Assembly: GCA_026416515.1 (NCBI GenBank)
Contig: JAOAEZ010000004.1
Location: forward strand, 105,227 to 165,562
DNA: 60,336 nt
Source of the DNA: Hydrogenophilus sp.
GTDB lineage: Bacteria > Pseudomonadota > Gammaproteobacteria > Burkholderiales > Rhodocyclaceae
Direction of reading: 5' to 3'
How positions within the stretch are numbered: the first letter of the stretch is position 1; the number at the start of each line of letters is the position of its first letter. A program made the position numbers and the translations under genes. Below are positions 17,706 through 26,875 of the stretch, piece after piece. The notes beneath the pieces are model-generated. The model was not told the origin of the DNA. It saw nothing but the letters and a program-made list of their open reading frames with translations, and ran no database searches.

Positions 17706-18383
17706 ATGTCTTCTCCCCTCTCCTTCCCTCCCCTGCTGCGGGGAAGTACCCTTTTGGGTATCCTCCTTGGGATCGCCATCGGCGCGCTCCTCGCACTCTT
17801 TGCCGCCTGGTATGTCACCCGCCACTCCCCCTTTCGCGACACCTCTTCCCCTCCATCCGCCACCCCCTCTCCGTCCCCCTCGCTCCCGCAAGAACTCACC
17901 GCCCTACTTGCGCAAAATCGAGCTGAAAAAAGCGACGCCCCCCCCAAAGGAGCAGCCCCCAAGCCCACCCCACCCGCTTCTCCTTCTGCTTCCTCCTCCA
18001 GTGCAACCTCCTCCTCGGTCCCTACCTCTCCCCCCCCCTCCCCCCCTACGCCCCCTACCGCCTCTGCCTCTCCCCCCTCGCCCCCCCCTTCTCTCGCACT
18101 CCCCTCTCCTTCCTCCCCCTCCGCTGGCCCCGCTCCATCCCCCTCCCCCTCCGAGCGTTGGTACTGGCAAGTCGGCGCCTACGCCACCGAACAAGAAGCC
18201 AATCGCGTTCGTGCCGAACTGGCTCTTCTTGGCCTCACCTCGCGCGTTGAAGCAGCGGCGATGGCCGACGGTCGGACCCTCTATCGCGTCCGCGTCGGCC
18301 CCTACACCACCCAACAAGAAGCCGCCGCTGCCAAAGGGCGGATCACCGCTGGCGGCTACCAGCCTGTTCTCGTTAAAGGATAA
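17706..18383 (+). CDS. SPOR-domain membrane protein
   Basis: A 225-residue, probably bitopic protein. A single helix (about residues 14-36, LLGILLGIAIGALLALFAAW) follows a short cytoplasmic end. A very long Pro/Ser/Ala linker comes next. The C-terminal SPOR domain (about 150-225) has YWQVGAYATEQEANRVRAEL, YRVRVGPY and GYQPVLVKG. SPOR domains bind denuded septal peptidoglycan, so a role at the division site is likely. The start at 17706 is fixed by AAAGGAGG; the longer frame upstream overlaps argS. The linker is among the most extreme polypyrimidine stretches of the window. Confidence 0.9.
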   Translation: MSSPLSFPPLLRGSTLLGILLGIAIGALLALFAAWYVTRHSPFRDTSSPPSATPSPSPSLPQELTALLAQNRAEKSDAPPKGAAPKPTPPASPSASSSSATSSSVPTSPPPSPPTPPTASASPPSPPPSLALPSPSSPSAGPAPSPSPSERWYWQVGAYATEQEANRVRAELALLGLTSRVEAAAMADGRTLYRVRVGPYTTQQEAAAAKGRITAGGYQPVLVKG

Positions 18384-18431
18384 ACCGAACTGGAGTATCA
18401 TTACCCTCTCACCTCCTTGAAGGATCGGCCG

Positions 18432-19052
18432 ATGAACCGTCGTGCGTTACTGGCTTTTCTCACCGCTCTTCCCTTTACCCCCTCTCTTCCGGCTGCTCTT
18501 CCCTACGACGAAATCACCCCTCCTCTCCCCACCCCCTCTGAATTCATTGAAGTCATCGAATTCTTTCACTATGGCTGTCCCCACTGTCGCGACTTTGATC
18601 CCCTCGTCACCCTCTGGGCCGCGCAACTCCCCTCTGACGTCCGCTTTCGGGCGACTCCTGTGCTCTGGAACCAACGCTCCCTCACTGCCCTCGCCACCCT
18701 CTACTATGCTCTCGAAGTCATCGGCGAAAAAACGCGGCTTCACTCCAAAATCTTCGCAGCCCTTCAAATCGAAAAGATTCCCCTCTATGACCGCGACGCG
18801 GCTCGTCTCTGGCTCAAAGAGCAAGGAGTAGACGACGCCGCCTTCGTCGCTGCCTGGGACTCTCTCGCGGTGCAAACCAAAGTCAAGCAAGCCGACCGCG
18901 AAGCTCGCGCCCACAAAATCGACTCTGTTCCCACCCTCGTCATCGCTGGTCGCTACCGCACCTCAGCCGCCCTCGCCGGCGGCCACGACGCCGTTCTCAA
19001 AGTCGCCGATCAACTCATCGCCCGCGTTCGCCGCGAACGCTCCTCCTCCTAG
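18432..19052 (+). CDS. dsbA: Periplasmic thiol:disulfide oxidoreductase DsbA
   Basis: Introduces disulfides into secreted proteins, including pilins such as those encoded at 25-33 kb. The 206-residue product has a signal peptide (MNRRALLAFLTALPF to about residue 25), the active site CPHC in FFHYGCPHCRDFDP, an inserted helical domain, and the cis-proline loop DSVPTLVIAGRY. The start at 18432 has AAGGA eight bases upstream; the TTG 15 bases earlier is not needed. It is the third gene after argS. Confidence 0.95.
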   Translation: MNRRALLAFLTALPFTPSLPAALPYDEITPPLPTPSEFIEVIEFFHYGCPHCRDFDPLVTLWAAQLPSDVRFRATPVLWNQRSLTALATLYYALEVIGEKTRLHSKIFAALQIEKIPLYDRDAARLWLKEQGVDDAAFVAAWDSLAVQTKVKQADREARAHKIDSVPTLVIAGRYRTSAALAGGHDAVLKVADQLIARVRRERSSS

Positions 19053-19062
19053 CCTACCGCCT

Positions 19063-19494
19063 ATGGTCGCTCCCCTTCTTCCCCTCACCCCTCCCCCCGC
19101 AAACGCTCCGGAGCGGCGCCGTTATCCTCGCTTTTACGTCGCCCTCCTCACCCCCGGTCGCTTTCATCTCATCCTCCCCAACCTATCCCCCACTCCTCTC
19201 CATGACCTCTCTCTCATCGGCTTCTCGTTTACCGCGACCAACCTCCCCCCGCTCCCCGACTCCTTCGATTTCTCGCTCACCGCTACGGCTGACCCTACCC
19301 CCATCGCCGGTCGCGCCCAAATTCGCTCTCGTCGCCCCGACGGTCGTATCGGCTGCGAAATCACCCAAATTTTGCCGCCCGACCGCGCCCGTCTCCTCTC
19401 CTGGCTTATCGACTACATCCGCGCCAACGCTCGCATCCCTCTCACCCAAGCCCAAGCCGAATCGATCCTCCTCGGCTCCTCACACTCCTTCTAA
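19063..19494 (+). CDS. PilZ-domain protein
   Basis: A 143-residue protein whose first half fits a PilZ domain, the c-di-GMP receptor fold. An RxxxR-type motif (ERRRYPRF, about residues 17-24) is followed by the D-x-S-x-x-G motif in HDLSLIGFSF (about 49-58). The charged residues needed to bind c-di-GMP appear present. PilZ proteins often act on type IV pili or surface polysaccharide, and both gene sets lie within 20 kb. The start lacks a strong ribosome binding site. It converges on the DUF1810 gene. Confidence 0.78.
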   Translation: MVAPLLPLTPPPANAPERRRYPRFYVALLTPGRFHLILPNLSPTPLHDLSLIGFSFTATNLPPLPDSFDFSLTATADPTPIAGRAQIRSRRPDGRIGCEITQILPPDRARLLSWLIDYIRANARIPLTQAQAESILLGSSHSF

Positions 19495-19525
19495 GCTGCT
19501 CTGCTACCTACAATCGGCCTCCTTC

Positions 19526-20053
19526 TCATCGTTCGCGCTCATGACTCTCCTCTCCTCCCTCAACCCTTACCCCCTCGCCAACCCCCTTGCTGCGCTCACC
19601 CTCCCTTTTCCCCTCGGCGGAATTATCTCCTGAAAGCCACGCCAACGTCGCCGCGCACCGTTCCCCTCCGAAATAGCGCCCCAAGACGGCGGCAAACACC
19701 TCCTCTCCACCCACAGCCCAAAACAACGTCATCGACGACTTCAACTTCAAATCATCGGGCGGCGGCAAGATCGCCGCGATCGGTCGAAGCGGCAACGCCA
19801 ACAACGTTCGGGCGCATACCCGCAAACGCTCTCCCAAAATCGGATGAGCCAAATAGGCCTCTGCCTCTCGGCGGCTCTGAATCGCATACCGCTGTGCCAT
19901 CAGACTCCTTCCCAAACCGCGCGCCTGGGGAAAGACAAACCACATCCAATGGCCCTCCTTTCGCCCTCGCCGCAGTTCAGCAAGCGCCTCCTCGTAAACT
20001 CCCTCCTGTGCTTTCAAAAACCGTTCCAACCTAAACTCGCCCTCTACCTCCAC
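19526..20053 (-). CDS. DUF1810 family protein
   Basis: Residues 1-140 match DUF1810: RLERFLKAQEGVYEEALAEL, the hallmark HWMWFVFPQARGLG, RYAI, AYLAHPILGERLRVC and KLKSSMTLFW. The family is cytoplasmic and helical, with calpastatin-like annotations that do not define a function. A GTG start at 20053 is preceded by AAGGGAG. The last 35 residues are Glu/Gly/Arg/Lys-rich and absent from typical family members; they match a polypurine stretch on the coding strand. Confidence 0.87.
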   Translation of the reverse strand: MEVEGEFRLERFLKAQEGVYEEALAELRRGRKEGHWMWFVFPQARGLGRSLMAQRYAIQSRREAEAYLAHPILGERLRVCARTLLALPLRPIAAILPPPDDLKLKSSMTLFWAVGGEEVFAAVLGRYFGGERCAATLAWLSGDNSAEGKREGERSKGVGEGVRVEGGEESHERER

Positions 20054-20131
20054 CGTTATGCTCCCTTCGCTCGCCCTTCCTCCTCTTCCTCCCTTTTCCC
20101 TCTCTCCCTGCGCGGATCACCCTCTCTCTCT

Positions 20132-21529
20132 TCATCCTCCCTCGCTATGCCCCCCTCTTTCCTCCAACCAGCGGCACCCCGCTCCTACCCACACTGCTCG
20201 GAAATCGTTCACATTGGTCAGCGTCGGCCCTGTCTCCACCAAATCGCCCAACGCCGCGAAAAAGCCCCACGAATCGTGCTGGGACAATGCCCGGCGCGCA
20301 TCGATCCCCAGCGCAGCTGCCCGGGCCAAAGTCGTCGGCGTCACCACTGCTCCCGCGTTCCCCTCGCTCCCATCGATTCCATCGCTATCGGCGGCCAACG
20401 CCCACACCCCTCCCTCTCCCTGGAGGGCCAACGCCAACCCCAGCAAAAACTCTCCGTTTGGTCCCCCCCGCGCCTTTGCTCCCACTCCCTCACCCTTTTC
20501 CCTGCTCCTCCTACGCCGCCCCTCCTGCAATCTCACGGTAGTCTCTCCTCCGGAAAGGAGCACACACGGGGGGGCGAAAGGGGACCCTCGCCGGGCCACC
20601 CCGCGGGCGATTGCCGCCATCACCCGTCCCACCTCCCGTGCCTCTCCCTCCCAATCATCGCCCAACACATACGCCCTCACTCCCCACCGTTCTGCCTCTG
20701 CTGCCGCCGCCTGCAGCGCCCCCCACGGGGTAGCCACCAAACAATATTGGCAACGTGCGAACACCCCATCTCCTGGCTTGGGGGTCTCCCACTCCCCCCC
20801 CATCAACCCCCCCCGCACCTGCTCTGGCACCACCACCCCGTACCGTTCCAGCACCGCCAACGCCTCGGCGCAGCTTGTCGGATCAGCCACCGTCGGCCCG
20901 CTTCCGATCACGCTCGGATCATCCCCAGCCACATCGCTGATCGCCAAGGTCACCACCTCGGCGGGAAAAGCCGCTGCAGCCAATCTCCCTCCTCCTACTC
21001 TAGACAAATGTTTGCGCACGCAATTCACCTCATCCACCGAAGCCCCTGCCGCCAACAATCGCTCGGTCACCCTCGCCGCCACCCGCAGCGACACGCCTGC
21101 AGGCGGCGTCATCGTCAACGCCGAAGCCCCTCCCGACAACAGTACCACCACCCGATCCTCCGCCCTCAACCCCTGTACCGCCGCCAACAGCGCCTCTCCC
21201 GCCCGCGCGCTCGCCTTGGTTGGGATCGGATGCCCTCCCTCCAAGACCCGGATTCTCCTCTTCCCCTTTGGTAGATCATCTGGCGGCAAATGGCCCACCC
21301 GCGTCACCACCACGCCGCGCAGTGGCCGATCCTCTGGCCAAAATTCCTCGAACACCTGCGCCATCGCAGCCGCTGCCTTTCCCGCACCCACCACTACGGT
21401 CTCCCCCCGCTCTCGATCGCGCGCCAACCGCTCCACCCACGGCGGCAGCACCGCTCGTGGATCGGCGCTCGCCACTGCTGCCTTAAAAAGCCTCAATAAC
21501 CGCTCCCGGACCTCCTCCTCAACCGCCAT
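20132..21529 (-). CDS. Glycerate 2-kinase (GckA/TtuD type, MOFRL family)
   Basis: Phosphorylates D-glycerate to 2-phosphoglycerate. The two family domains are clear. The N-terminal DUF4147 domain has VVVGAGKAAAAMAQ, LLSGGASAL, VNCVRKHLSRVGGGRLA and the SDVAGDDPSVIGSGP loop. The MOFRL domain has LLSGGETTVRL and AADSDGIDGSEGNAGA. Older annotations call this family hydroxypyruvate reductase. A 20-residue Arg/Lys/Glu/Gly-rich insert follows TTVRLQEG, where relatives have a short loop. The start at 21529 has GGAGTGGAGA upstream, and 22 codons of the longer frame are dropped. Confidence 0.9.
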   Translation of the reverse strand: MAVEEEVRERLLRLFKAAVASADPRAVLPPWVERLARDRERGETVVVGAGKAAAAMAQVFEEFWPEDRPLRGVVVTRVGHLPPDDLPKGKRRIRVLEGGHPIPTKASARAGEALLAAVQGLRAEDRVVVLLSGGASALTMTPPAGVSLRVAARVTERLLAAGASVDEVNCVRKHLSRVGGGRLAAAAFPAEVVTLAISDVAGDDPSVIGSGPTVADPTSCAEALAVLERYGVVVPEQVRGGLMGGEWETPKPGDGVFARCQYCLVATPWGALQAAAAEAERWGVRAYVLGDDWEGEAREVGRVMAAIARGVARRGSPFAPPCVLLSGGETTVRLQEGRRRRSREKGEGVGAKARGGPNGEFLLGLALALQGEGGVWALAADSDGIDGSEGNAGAVVTPTTLARAAALGIDARRALSQHDSWGFFAALGDLVETGPTLTNVNDFRAVWVGAGCRWLEERGGHSEGG

Positions 21530-21580
21530 CTCTCTTCTCCACTCCTGCTGGAGCCCTTCCCCGCGCTCCCTCAATTCTGG

Positions 21581-21586
21581 GATAAT
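21581..21586 (+). promoter_or_regulatory. Possible -10 element of tyrS
   Basis: GATAAT lies 29 bases before the tyrS ATG in the short divergent gap with the glycerate kinase gene. A weak TTCCCC sits about 18 bases upstream. Confidence 0.35.
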
Positions 21587-21615
21587 TGAGCTCATCCTTG
21601 AAGAGTAAACCGACC

Positions 21616-22893
21616 ATGACTGTTGCCCTTCTCACCGACCTCTTCGACCGGGGTCTCATCGCCCGGATCACCCACCCTCAGCCCCTTGCCGACCATCTCG
21701 CCCGCGCCCCCATCACTCTCTATTGCGGCTTTGACCCCACTGCCGACAGCCTCCACCTCGGCCATCTCGTTCCGATTCTCACGCTCCTTCGTTTTCAAAA
21801 AGCGGGGCACCGTCCCATTGCCCTCGTCGGCGGTGCCACGGGGCTTATCGGCGATCCCAGCTTCAAGGCCAACGAGCGCAAGCTCAACCCCACCGACATC
21901 GTCGCGGCCTGGAGCGAAAAGATTCGTCAACAACTGGAACCCTTCCTCGACTTCACCGGGCCTGCGGCCGCTCAAATCGTCAACAACCACGACTGGTTTA
22001 GGGAGATTGACCTTCTCACCTTCCTGCGCGACATCGGCAAGCACTTTTCTGTTAACGCCATGATCAAAAAAGAAGCGATCGCCGCCCGCCTTGAGCGCGA
22101 CGACATCGGCATCTCCTACACCGAATTCTCCTACATGCTCCTGCAAGCCTACGACTTTCTCCAACTCTACCGCCGTCACGGCTGCCTTCTGCAGATCGGC
22201 GGCTCTGACCAATGGGGCAACATCACCGCCGGGATCGGCCTCATTCGTCGTCTCCATCGCGTCGATGCCTATGGTCTCACGCTCCCGCTCATCACCAAAG
22301 CCGACGGCACCAAATTTGGCAAAACCGAAAGCGGCACCCTCTGGCTCGACCCCTGCAAGACCAGTCCCTATCAATTCTATCAATTCTGGATCAACACTAC
22401 CGACGCAGACGTCTATCGCTTTCTCGCCTATTTCACCTTTCTCACCCCCGCGCAAATCGCCGAAATTGAAGATGCCGACCGCCACCGCTCCAAACCGGAA
22501 GCCCAACGGATCCTTGCCCGCGAAGTCACTCGCCTCGTTCACGGCGCCGACGCCCTTACTGCTGCGGAACGGATCACTCAGGCTCTTTTCGGCGGCGACC
22601 TCAACACCCTCACCGAAGAAGACTATGCCCAGCTCGCCCTTGACGGGCTACCGCGTGCGGACCTTCCCCTCCTTCCCACCCCTCTGGTCGATGCTCTCGT
22701 CGCCGCTGGGCTCGCCCGATCCAAAAGCGACGCCCGCACGCAAATCGACGCGGGCGCCATTGCGGTAAACGGTCAGCGACAAACCGACTCTCGTCACCTC
22801 CTCGACCAAGCCGACCGTCGTCACCACCGCTACACCCTTCTCACCCGCGGCAAAAAGCACCACGCCCTCATTCTCTGGCACCCCTCGCGCTAA
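21616..22893 (+). CDS. tyrS: Tyrosyl-tRNA synthetase
   Basis: A class I synthetase, 425 residues. The HIGH motif is HLGHLVP within [43 protein letters not shown] and the KMSKS equivalent KFGKTESG identify the bacterial TyrS type. A C-terminal S4 RNA-binding domain ([20 protein letters not shown]) completes it. The ATG at 21616 fits the family N-terminus better than the TTG thirty bases upstream. comM follows after six bases. Confidence 0.97.
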   Translation: MTVALLTDLFDRGLIARITHPQPLADHLARAPITLYCGFDPTADSLHLGHLVPILTLLRFQKAGHRPIALVGGATGLIGDPSFKANERKLNPTDIVAAWSEKIRQQLEPFLDFTGPAAAQIVNNHDWFREIDLLTFLRDIGKHFSVNAMIKKEAIAARLERDDIGISYTEFSYMLLQAYDFLQLYRRHGCLLQIGGSDQWGNITAGIGLIRRLHRVDAYGLTLPLITKADGTKFGKTESGTLWLDPCKTSPYQFYQFWINTTDADVYRFLAYFTFLTPAQIAEIEDADRHRSKPEAQRILAREVTRLVHGADALTAAERITQALFGGDLNTLTEEDYAQLALDGLPRADLPLLPTPLVDALVAAGLARSKSDARTQIDAGAIAVNGQRQTDSRHLLDQADRRHHRYTLLTRGKKHHALILWHPSR

Positions 22894-22899
22894 CCCTCC

Positions 22900-24420
22900 A
22901 TGACTGTCGTCGCCCTCACCTCTCGAGCCATTCTCGGCATCGAAGCCCCCGAAGTTCTCGTCGAAACCCACCTCGCCAACGGCCTTCCCTCTTTCACCCT
23001 CGTCGGTCTCCCCGACGCTGAAGTCAAAGAAGCCCGCGACCGCGTTCGGGCGGCCATCCTCAGCAGCGGTCTCGAATATCCCCTCAAACGCATCACCGTC
23101 AACCTCGCCCCTGCTGACCTCCCCAAAAGCGGCAGTCGTTTCGACCTCCCGATCGCTTTAGCCATCCTCGCCGCCAGCCATCAAATCCCCCTCAAACCCC
23201 TTCAACAATACGAAATTCACGGAGAACTCGGCCTTGACGGAACCCTTCGTCCCATCCCTGGGATTCTCCCCGCGGCTCTTGCCGCCCGGCGTGCCGGTCG
23301 TCCGCTCCTCATTCCTCTCGCCAATGCCCCCGAAGTCCGCCTTATCGACGGTCTTGCCTACTGCGCCTTTTCTCACCTCACCCATCTCCTTGCCTGGCTC
23401 ACCGGGCAGCCGGAGGTCCCCCTTTCCCCCCCTCCCCCTCCCTCCCCCGCTCCCTCCTCGAACATCTCCTCCCCTTCTCCCCCGCCTGACCTCGTCGACG
23501 TTCGCGGGCAAACCGCCGCCAAGCGCGCGCTGGAGATCGCTGCTGCCGGCGGCCACTCTCTTCTCCTCTTTGGTCCCCCCGGCGCGGGCAAATCGATGCT
23601 CGCCGCTCGGCTCCCCGCTCTTCTCCCTCCTCTTACCGACGACGAAGCCCTTGAAACCGCTGCCCTTCACTCCCTTCTCGGCCCCTTTGATCCCAGTTGT
23701 TGGCGGCAACGCCCCTACCGTGCCCCGCACCACTCGGCCACCCTCCCAGCCCTCATCGGCGGCGGAACGGCCGGGCGCATCCTCCCTGGGGAGATCTCTC
23801 TCGCCCACGGTGGCGTTCTCTTTCTCGACGAACTCCCCGAATTTGACCGTCGGCTCCTTGAAGCCCTTCGTGAACCTCTAGAAACCCACACCATCACCCT
23901 CGCTCGCCTTGCTGTGCGGGTCACCCTCCCCGCTCGTTTTCAACTCATCGCCGCGATGAACCCCTGCCCCTGCGGCTACCTTGGCGACCTCGAAATCCCC
24001 TGCCGCTGTACACCTGCTGTGCTCGACCGATATCGGCAGCGCCTCTCTGGACCGCTCCTCGACCGTCTCGACCTCATGGTCGAAACCCCTCGTCTTCCCG
24101 CCGCCGAGCTTCTTCGCGCCCCTCCTGGTGAGCCCACAGCCGCCGTTGCCCAACGGGTTGCCGTAGCGCAAGCTCGGCAACGGGCGCGGCAAGGCAAGCT
24201 CAACGCCTACCTCACCCCTGCCGAACTCAGCCAGCACCTCCACCTCACCCCGTCCGCTGCTGATCTCCTCAACCGCGCGGCGGCCCAACTCAAACTTTCG
24301 GCGCGTGTTCACCACCGCCTCCTCAAAGTCGCCCGCACCATCGCCGACCTCGCGGCCAACGACGCCATCGCTCCCTCTCACATCGCCGAAGCCATTCAAC
24401 TCCGTCGCACCCCTTGGTAA
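22900..24420 (+). CDS. comM: Mg-chelatase-like AAA+ helicase ComM (YifB)
   Basis: A hexameric DNA helicase that promotes branch migration during homologous recombination in natural transformation. Residues 1-170 form the N-terminal subunit-ChlI-like domain ([40 protein letters not shown]). A Pro/Ser-rich linker of about 25 residues follows. The AAA+ core then has Walker A GPPGAGKS (about 225-232), [11 protein letters not shown], Walker [11 protein letters not shown] and the zinc-like loop MNPCPCGY...C-x-C. Length is 506, as expected. Together with the type IV pilus genes nearby, it suggests the strain may be transformable. Confidence 0.94.
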   Translation: MTVVALTSRAILGIEAPEVLVETHLANGLPSFTLVGLPDAEVKEARDRVRAAILSSGLEYPLKRITVNLAPADLPKSGSRFDLPIALAILAASHQIPLKPLQQYEIHGELGLDGTLRPIPGILPAALAARRAGRPLLIPLANAPEVRLIDGLAYCAFSHLTHLLAWLTGQPEVPLSPPPPPSPAPSSNISSPSPPPDLVDVRGQTAAKRALEIAAAGGHSLLLFGPPGAGKSMLAARLPALLPPLTDDEALETAALHSLLGPFDPSCWRQRPYRAPHHSATLPALIGGGTAGRILPGEISLAHGGVLFLDELPEFDRRLLEALREPLETHTITLARLAVRVTLPARFQLIAAMNPCPCGYLGDLEIPCRCTPAVLDRYRQRLSGPLLDRLDLMVETPRLPAAELLRAPPGEPTAAVAQRVAVAQARQRARQGKLNAYLTPAELSQHLHLTPSAADLLNRAAAQLKLSARVHHRLLKVARTIADLAANDAIAPSHIAEAIQLRRTPW

Positions 24421-24518
24421 CTCCCTCGCGCCGGCCAAGACGTTCATCTCGCCCTCGTCCCTTGCTCTGGCTCACGCAAAGCTGTACACTCTCCGCTCCG
24501 CCGCTCTCTCGGACCCCT

Positions 24519-25157
24519 ATGGTCGATCTCGCCCACCTCCGCCGCGACTACGACCGCGACTCGTTAGACGACGACGCCATCGCCCCTGATCCCCTCGAGC
24601 AATTTCGCCGCTGGTTTGACGATGTCCTTCGTCAACATCTCCCTGAACCCAATGCCATGACCCTAGCCACCGCCACCCCTGACGGTCGTCCCTCGGTTCG
24701 CCCGGTCCTTCTCAAAAGCTTTGACGAGCGCGGTCTTGTCTGGTTCACCAATTACCACAGCCGCAAAGGACAGGAGCTCGCCGCCAATCCTCACGCTGCC
24801 CTCCAATTCTACTGGCCGGAGCTCGAACGAGTCGTCCGCGTCGAAGGCCCTGTCGAAACGATCAGCGCCGCCGAATCGGACGCTTACTTCTCCCAACGCC
24901 CTCTTGCCCACCGTCTCGGCGCCTGGGCCAGCCCTCAAAGTCAACCGATCCCTAACCGCACCTACCTCCTCGCGGAAGTTGCCCGCTATGCCCTCCGCTT
25001 CGGCCTTACCCCTCCCCGTCCCCCTCACTGGGGAGGCTATCGCCTTATTCCCGAGCGGTGGGAATTTTGGCAAGGTCGCCCCAGTCGGCTCCACGACCGC
25101 ATTCTCTTCACCCGTCAGGCCGACGGCAGTTGGGCTCGAACCCGGCTAGCTCCGTAG
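24519..25157 (+). CDS. pdxH: Pyridoxamine 5'-phosphate oxidase
   Basis: An FMN enzyme that makes pyridoxal phosphate from the pyridoxine or pyridoxamine phosphates. The 212-residue product has [13 protein letters not shown] at the N-terminus, [39 protein letters not shown] split over the FMN site, LERVVRVEG, the SQSQPIP-like [10 protein letters not shown] and the C-terminal [20 protein letters not shown] with RLHDRI. The ATG at 24519 gives the normal length. Upstream codons of the longer frame lie in the 98-base gap after comM. Confidence 0.95.
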   Translation: MVDLAHLRRDYDRDSLDDDAIAPDPLEQFRRWFDDVLRQHLPEPNAMTLATATPDGRPSVRPVLLKSFDERGLVWFTNYHSRKGQELAANPHAALQFYWPELERVVRVEGPVETISAAESDAYFSQRPLAHRLGAWASPQSQPIPNRTYLLAEVARYALRFGLTPPRPPHWGGYRLIPERWEFWQGRPSRLHDRILFTRQADGSWARTRLAP

Positions 25158-25176
25158 TCCCTTTTAACAGCGGATG

Positions 25177-25194
25177 TTATTAACATTATTAACA
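25177..25194 (+). repeat. Two tandem copies of TTATTAACA upstream of pilA
   Basis: Positions 25177-25185 and 25186-25194 are identical nonamers. They form an A/T-rich island about 53 bases upstream of the sigma-54 -24 element, a distance suited to an upstream activator site or bent DNA. Short arms AGCGG (25169-25173) and CCGCT (25198-25202) flank the block. Confidence 0.5.
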
Positions 25195-25246
25195 AAACCG
25201 CTCTGCCCCTCACCCCCCTCCGCCCTCCACAGCGCCCCTCGACCTA

Positions 25247-25262
25247 TGGTACAGTTTTTGCT
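25247..25262 (+). promoter_or_regulatory. Sigma-54 (RpoN) promoter of pilA
   Basis: TGGTACA-GTTT-TTGCT matches the -24/-12 consensus TGGCACG-N4-TTGCA, with the invariant GG and GC at the right spacing. It lies 48 bases before the pilA ATG. RpoN control through PilS/PilR is established for major pilin genes in Pseudomonas; pilSR are not in this window. Confidence 0.82.
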
Positions 25263-25309
25263 CGTTATATTGCTGCAGTTATCCAAACATGTTGGAAAGG
25301 AGTGAAACG

Positions 25310-25747
25310 ATGAAACAAGTCCAAGGCTTTACCCTCATCGAATTGATGATCGTCGTCGCCATTATCGGCATCCTCGCCGCGATCGCCTTACCCGCCTATC
25401 AAGACTACACCGTTCGCGCCCGCGTCTCAGAGATGCTCGCAGCGGCTGCCGCTGCCAAGGCCACGGTGAGCGAAAACATCGCCAGCCGGGGAGGGACCAT
25501 CGGCACCGGTGTCTGCCAAGGGGTCACTACCGTCGCTGCAGGGGATAACCTGAAGAACCTTGCTTCGTTATCCTGCAACGACTCGACGGGGGTCATCACG
25601 GTCACCGGCACAGAGGCGACGAGGAGCGTTCAGATCACCTTCACTCCGCAAGTCTCCTCGCCGGGTGGGGTAATCAACTGGGTCTGCCGTGTGGGCAATG
25701 CCGACCATGCGAAGTATGTTCCCGCGGAGTGCCGGAACACCGCTTAA
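25310..25747 (+). CDS. pilA: Major type IV pilin PilA
   Basis: The main subunit of the type IV pilus. The short leader MKQVQG is cut before Phe by the prepilin peptidase. The mature end [20 protein letters not shown] has the invariant Glu at position 5 and forms the packing helix. The globular part carries cysteines in GVCQG and SLSCND, and a C-terminal pair ([19 protein letters not shown]) that should form the D-region disulfide loop. Processed length is about 139. AAAGGAG lies eight bases upstream. The sigma-54 promoter marks it as the highly expressed subunit, and the minor pilin genes follow directly. Confidence 0.95.
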   Translation: MKQVQGFTLIELMIVVAIIGILAAIALPAYQDYTVRARVSEMLAAAAAAKATVSENIASRGGTIGTGVCQGVTTVAAGDNLKNLASLSCNDSTGVITVTGTEATRSVQITFTPQVSSPGGVINWVCRVGNADHAKYVPAECRNTA

Positions 25748-25772
25748 ACGGATGGCGATCTAACCTCCCGGA

Positions 25773-25795
25773 GGCGGGTCTGAAAAGGACCCGCC
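25773..25795 (+). terminator. Hairpin between pilA and fimT
   Basis: GGCGGGTC (25773-25780) and GACCCGCC (25788-25795) form a perfect 8-bp stem with loop TGAAAAG. It begins 26 bases after the pilA stop. No T-run follows. It could partly terminate or protect the pilA message, and it holds the AAAAGGA that looks like the ribosome binding site of the next gene. Confidence 0.55.
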
Positions 25796-25803
25796 GGCAG
25801 CGG

Positions 25804-26379
25804 ATGATGAATGCTCCTCGTGGCCTTACCCTTCCGGAAACGCTGCTGGTGCTTCTTCTCGCCGCGATCCTTACCGCGATCGCGGTGCCACCGCTCCAAC
25901 GATTCCTCGTTCGCGAGTCTCTTACCGCCTATGCCAACGAATTCCTCGCCGCCTTCAACCTCGCGCGCCTCGAAGCGATTCGCCGTCGCACCTCCACCAC
26001 CCTCTGCCGCTCCGCCGACTACCACTCCTGCGACACTGAAAACAGAGGTTGGGAGATCGGCTGGATCCTCTATGAAGACCGCAACGCTGACGGCACACGC
26101 CAAACAGCCACCGAGCCCCTCATCCGCGCCTGGGGTCCCCTCGCGGCCCGCTACACCCTTCGCTCCAACATCTCCAACTTCACTCACCGCATCCGCTTTA
26201 ACCCCCTTGGCGTTGTCGCCAACAACGGGGTGGGTGGTCTCCTCATTTTGTGTTACGACAACGAGCGGGTGGGTGCGCGGGCGATCGTCATCCGCCCTCT
26301 CCGTCCCCGCCTCGCCCTCGACACCAACGGCAATGGGATCCCCGAGAGCGAATCCGGCGACATCGAGCGCTGCTCTTGA
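25804..26379 (+). CDS. fimT: Minor pilin FimT/FimU (GspH type)
   Basis: A minor pilin that helps start pilus assembly. After the leader MMNAPRG the helix LTLPETLLVLLLAAILTAIA has Glu at position 5, and VPPLQRFLVRESLTAYANEF with FNLARLEAIRR is the GspH/FimT pattern. The globular part is about 130 residues and ends in GDIERCS. Two ATGs stand in tandem at the start; the spacing to AAAAGGA is long. The frame continues upstream to 25729 but would run into pilA. pilV overlaps or begins close to its end. Confidence 0.88.
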   Translation: MMNAPRGLTLPETLLVLLLAAILTAIAVPPLQRFLVRESLTAYANEFLAAFNLARLEAIRRRTSTTLCRSADYHSCDTENRGWEIGWILYEDRNADGTRQTATEPLIRAWGPLAARYTLRSNISNFTHRIRFNPLGVVANNGVGGLLILCYDNERVGARAIVIRPLRPRLALDTNGNGIPESESGDIERCS

Positions 26380-26875
26380 CCTCGCGACCTTTTCGTTTAC
26401 CCCTCTCGCGCGCTGCCCTTCTTCTCCCCGATCGCGCCTCACCGCCCCATCCTCGGCAGTGGGGTTTACCCTCGTCGAGCTCCTCATCGCTGTCGTGATC
26501 GTAGCGGTCGGCCTTCTCGCCGTCGCCCTTCTTCAAACCCAGGCCCTGCGCCACAACCACTCGGCGCTGCAACAGAGCGAAATCCAGATGCTTGCTCAAG
26601 CCCTCCTCGACCTTGCCCGCAGCGACGCTGTCGCTGCCCGCAACGGCGCCTACAACCTCGGTCGCCTCTGCACTCCCCCTACCGCCACCGCCCCGGAGGC
26701 GCAAATGCTAGCGGCCCTTCACGCGCGCCTTACCGCTGCCCTTGGGCCAGCCGCTGCACCCTGTCTCGAACTCTCCTGCGACGCCGCCGGTCGTTGTCGC
26801 GCCACCCTCGAGTGGCGTGAACCGCGCGCCCGCCTCAGCGAACGGCGGACCCTCGAACTGCGCACCCAACTATGA
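26333..26875 (+). CDS. pilV: Minor pilin PilV
   Basis: The prepilin helix is clear: G then FTLVELLIAVVIVAVGLLAVALLQTQALR, followed by the PilV pattern with Cys residues in RLCTPP and CLELSCDAAGRC. The start is uncertain. Between the fimT stop and the cleavage site the only in-frame start codons are ATG at 26333, which gives an unusually long 43-residue leader overlapping fimT, and GTG at 26459, which leaves only Met-Gly before the cleavage point. Neither has a good ribosome binding site. The stop overlaps the pilW start (ATGA). Confidence 0.82.
   Translation: MGSPRANPATSSAALDLATFSFTPLARCPSSPRSRLTAPSSAVGFTLVELLIAVVIVAVGLLAVALLQTQALRHNHSALQQSEIQMLAQALLDLARSDAVAARNGAYNLGRLCTPPTATAPEAQMLAALHARLTAALGPAAAPCLELSCDAAGRCRATLEWREPRARLSERRTLELRTQL

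Noticed and set aside
20058..21608. A 516-codon plus-strand reading frame over the glycerate kinase gene
   Set aside because: It is the antisense shadow of a clear enzyme gene. Its product is Ser/Pro/Thr low-complexity with no domain.
25279..25287. DnaA box TTATCCAAA in the pilA leader
   Set aside because: One mismatch to TTATCCACA and no second box nearby. It lies in a promoter leader, so it is likely a chance match.
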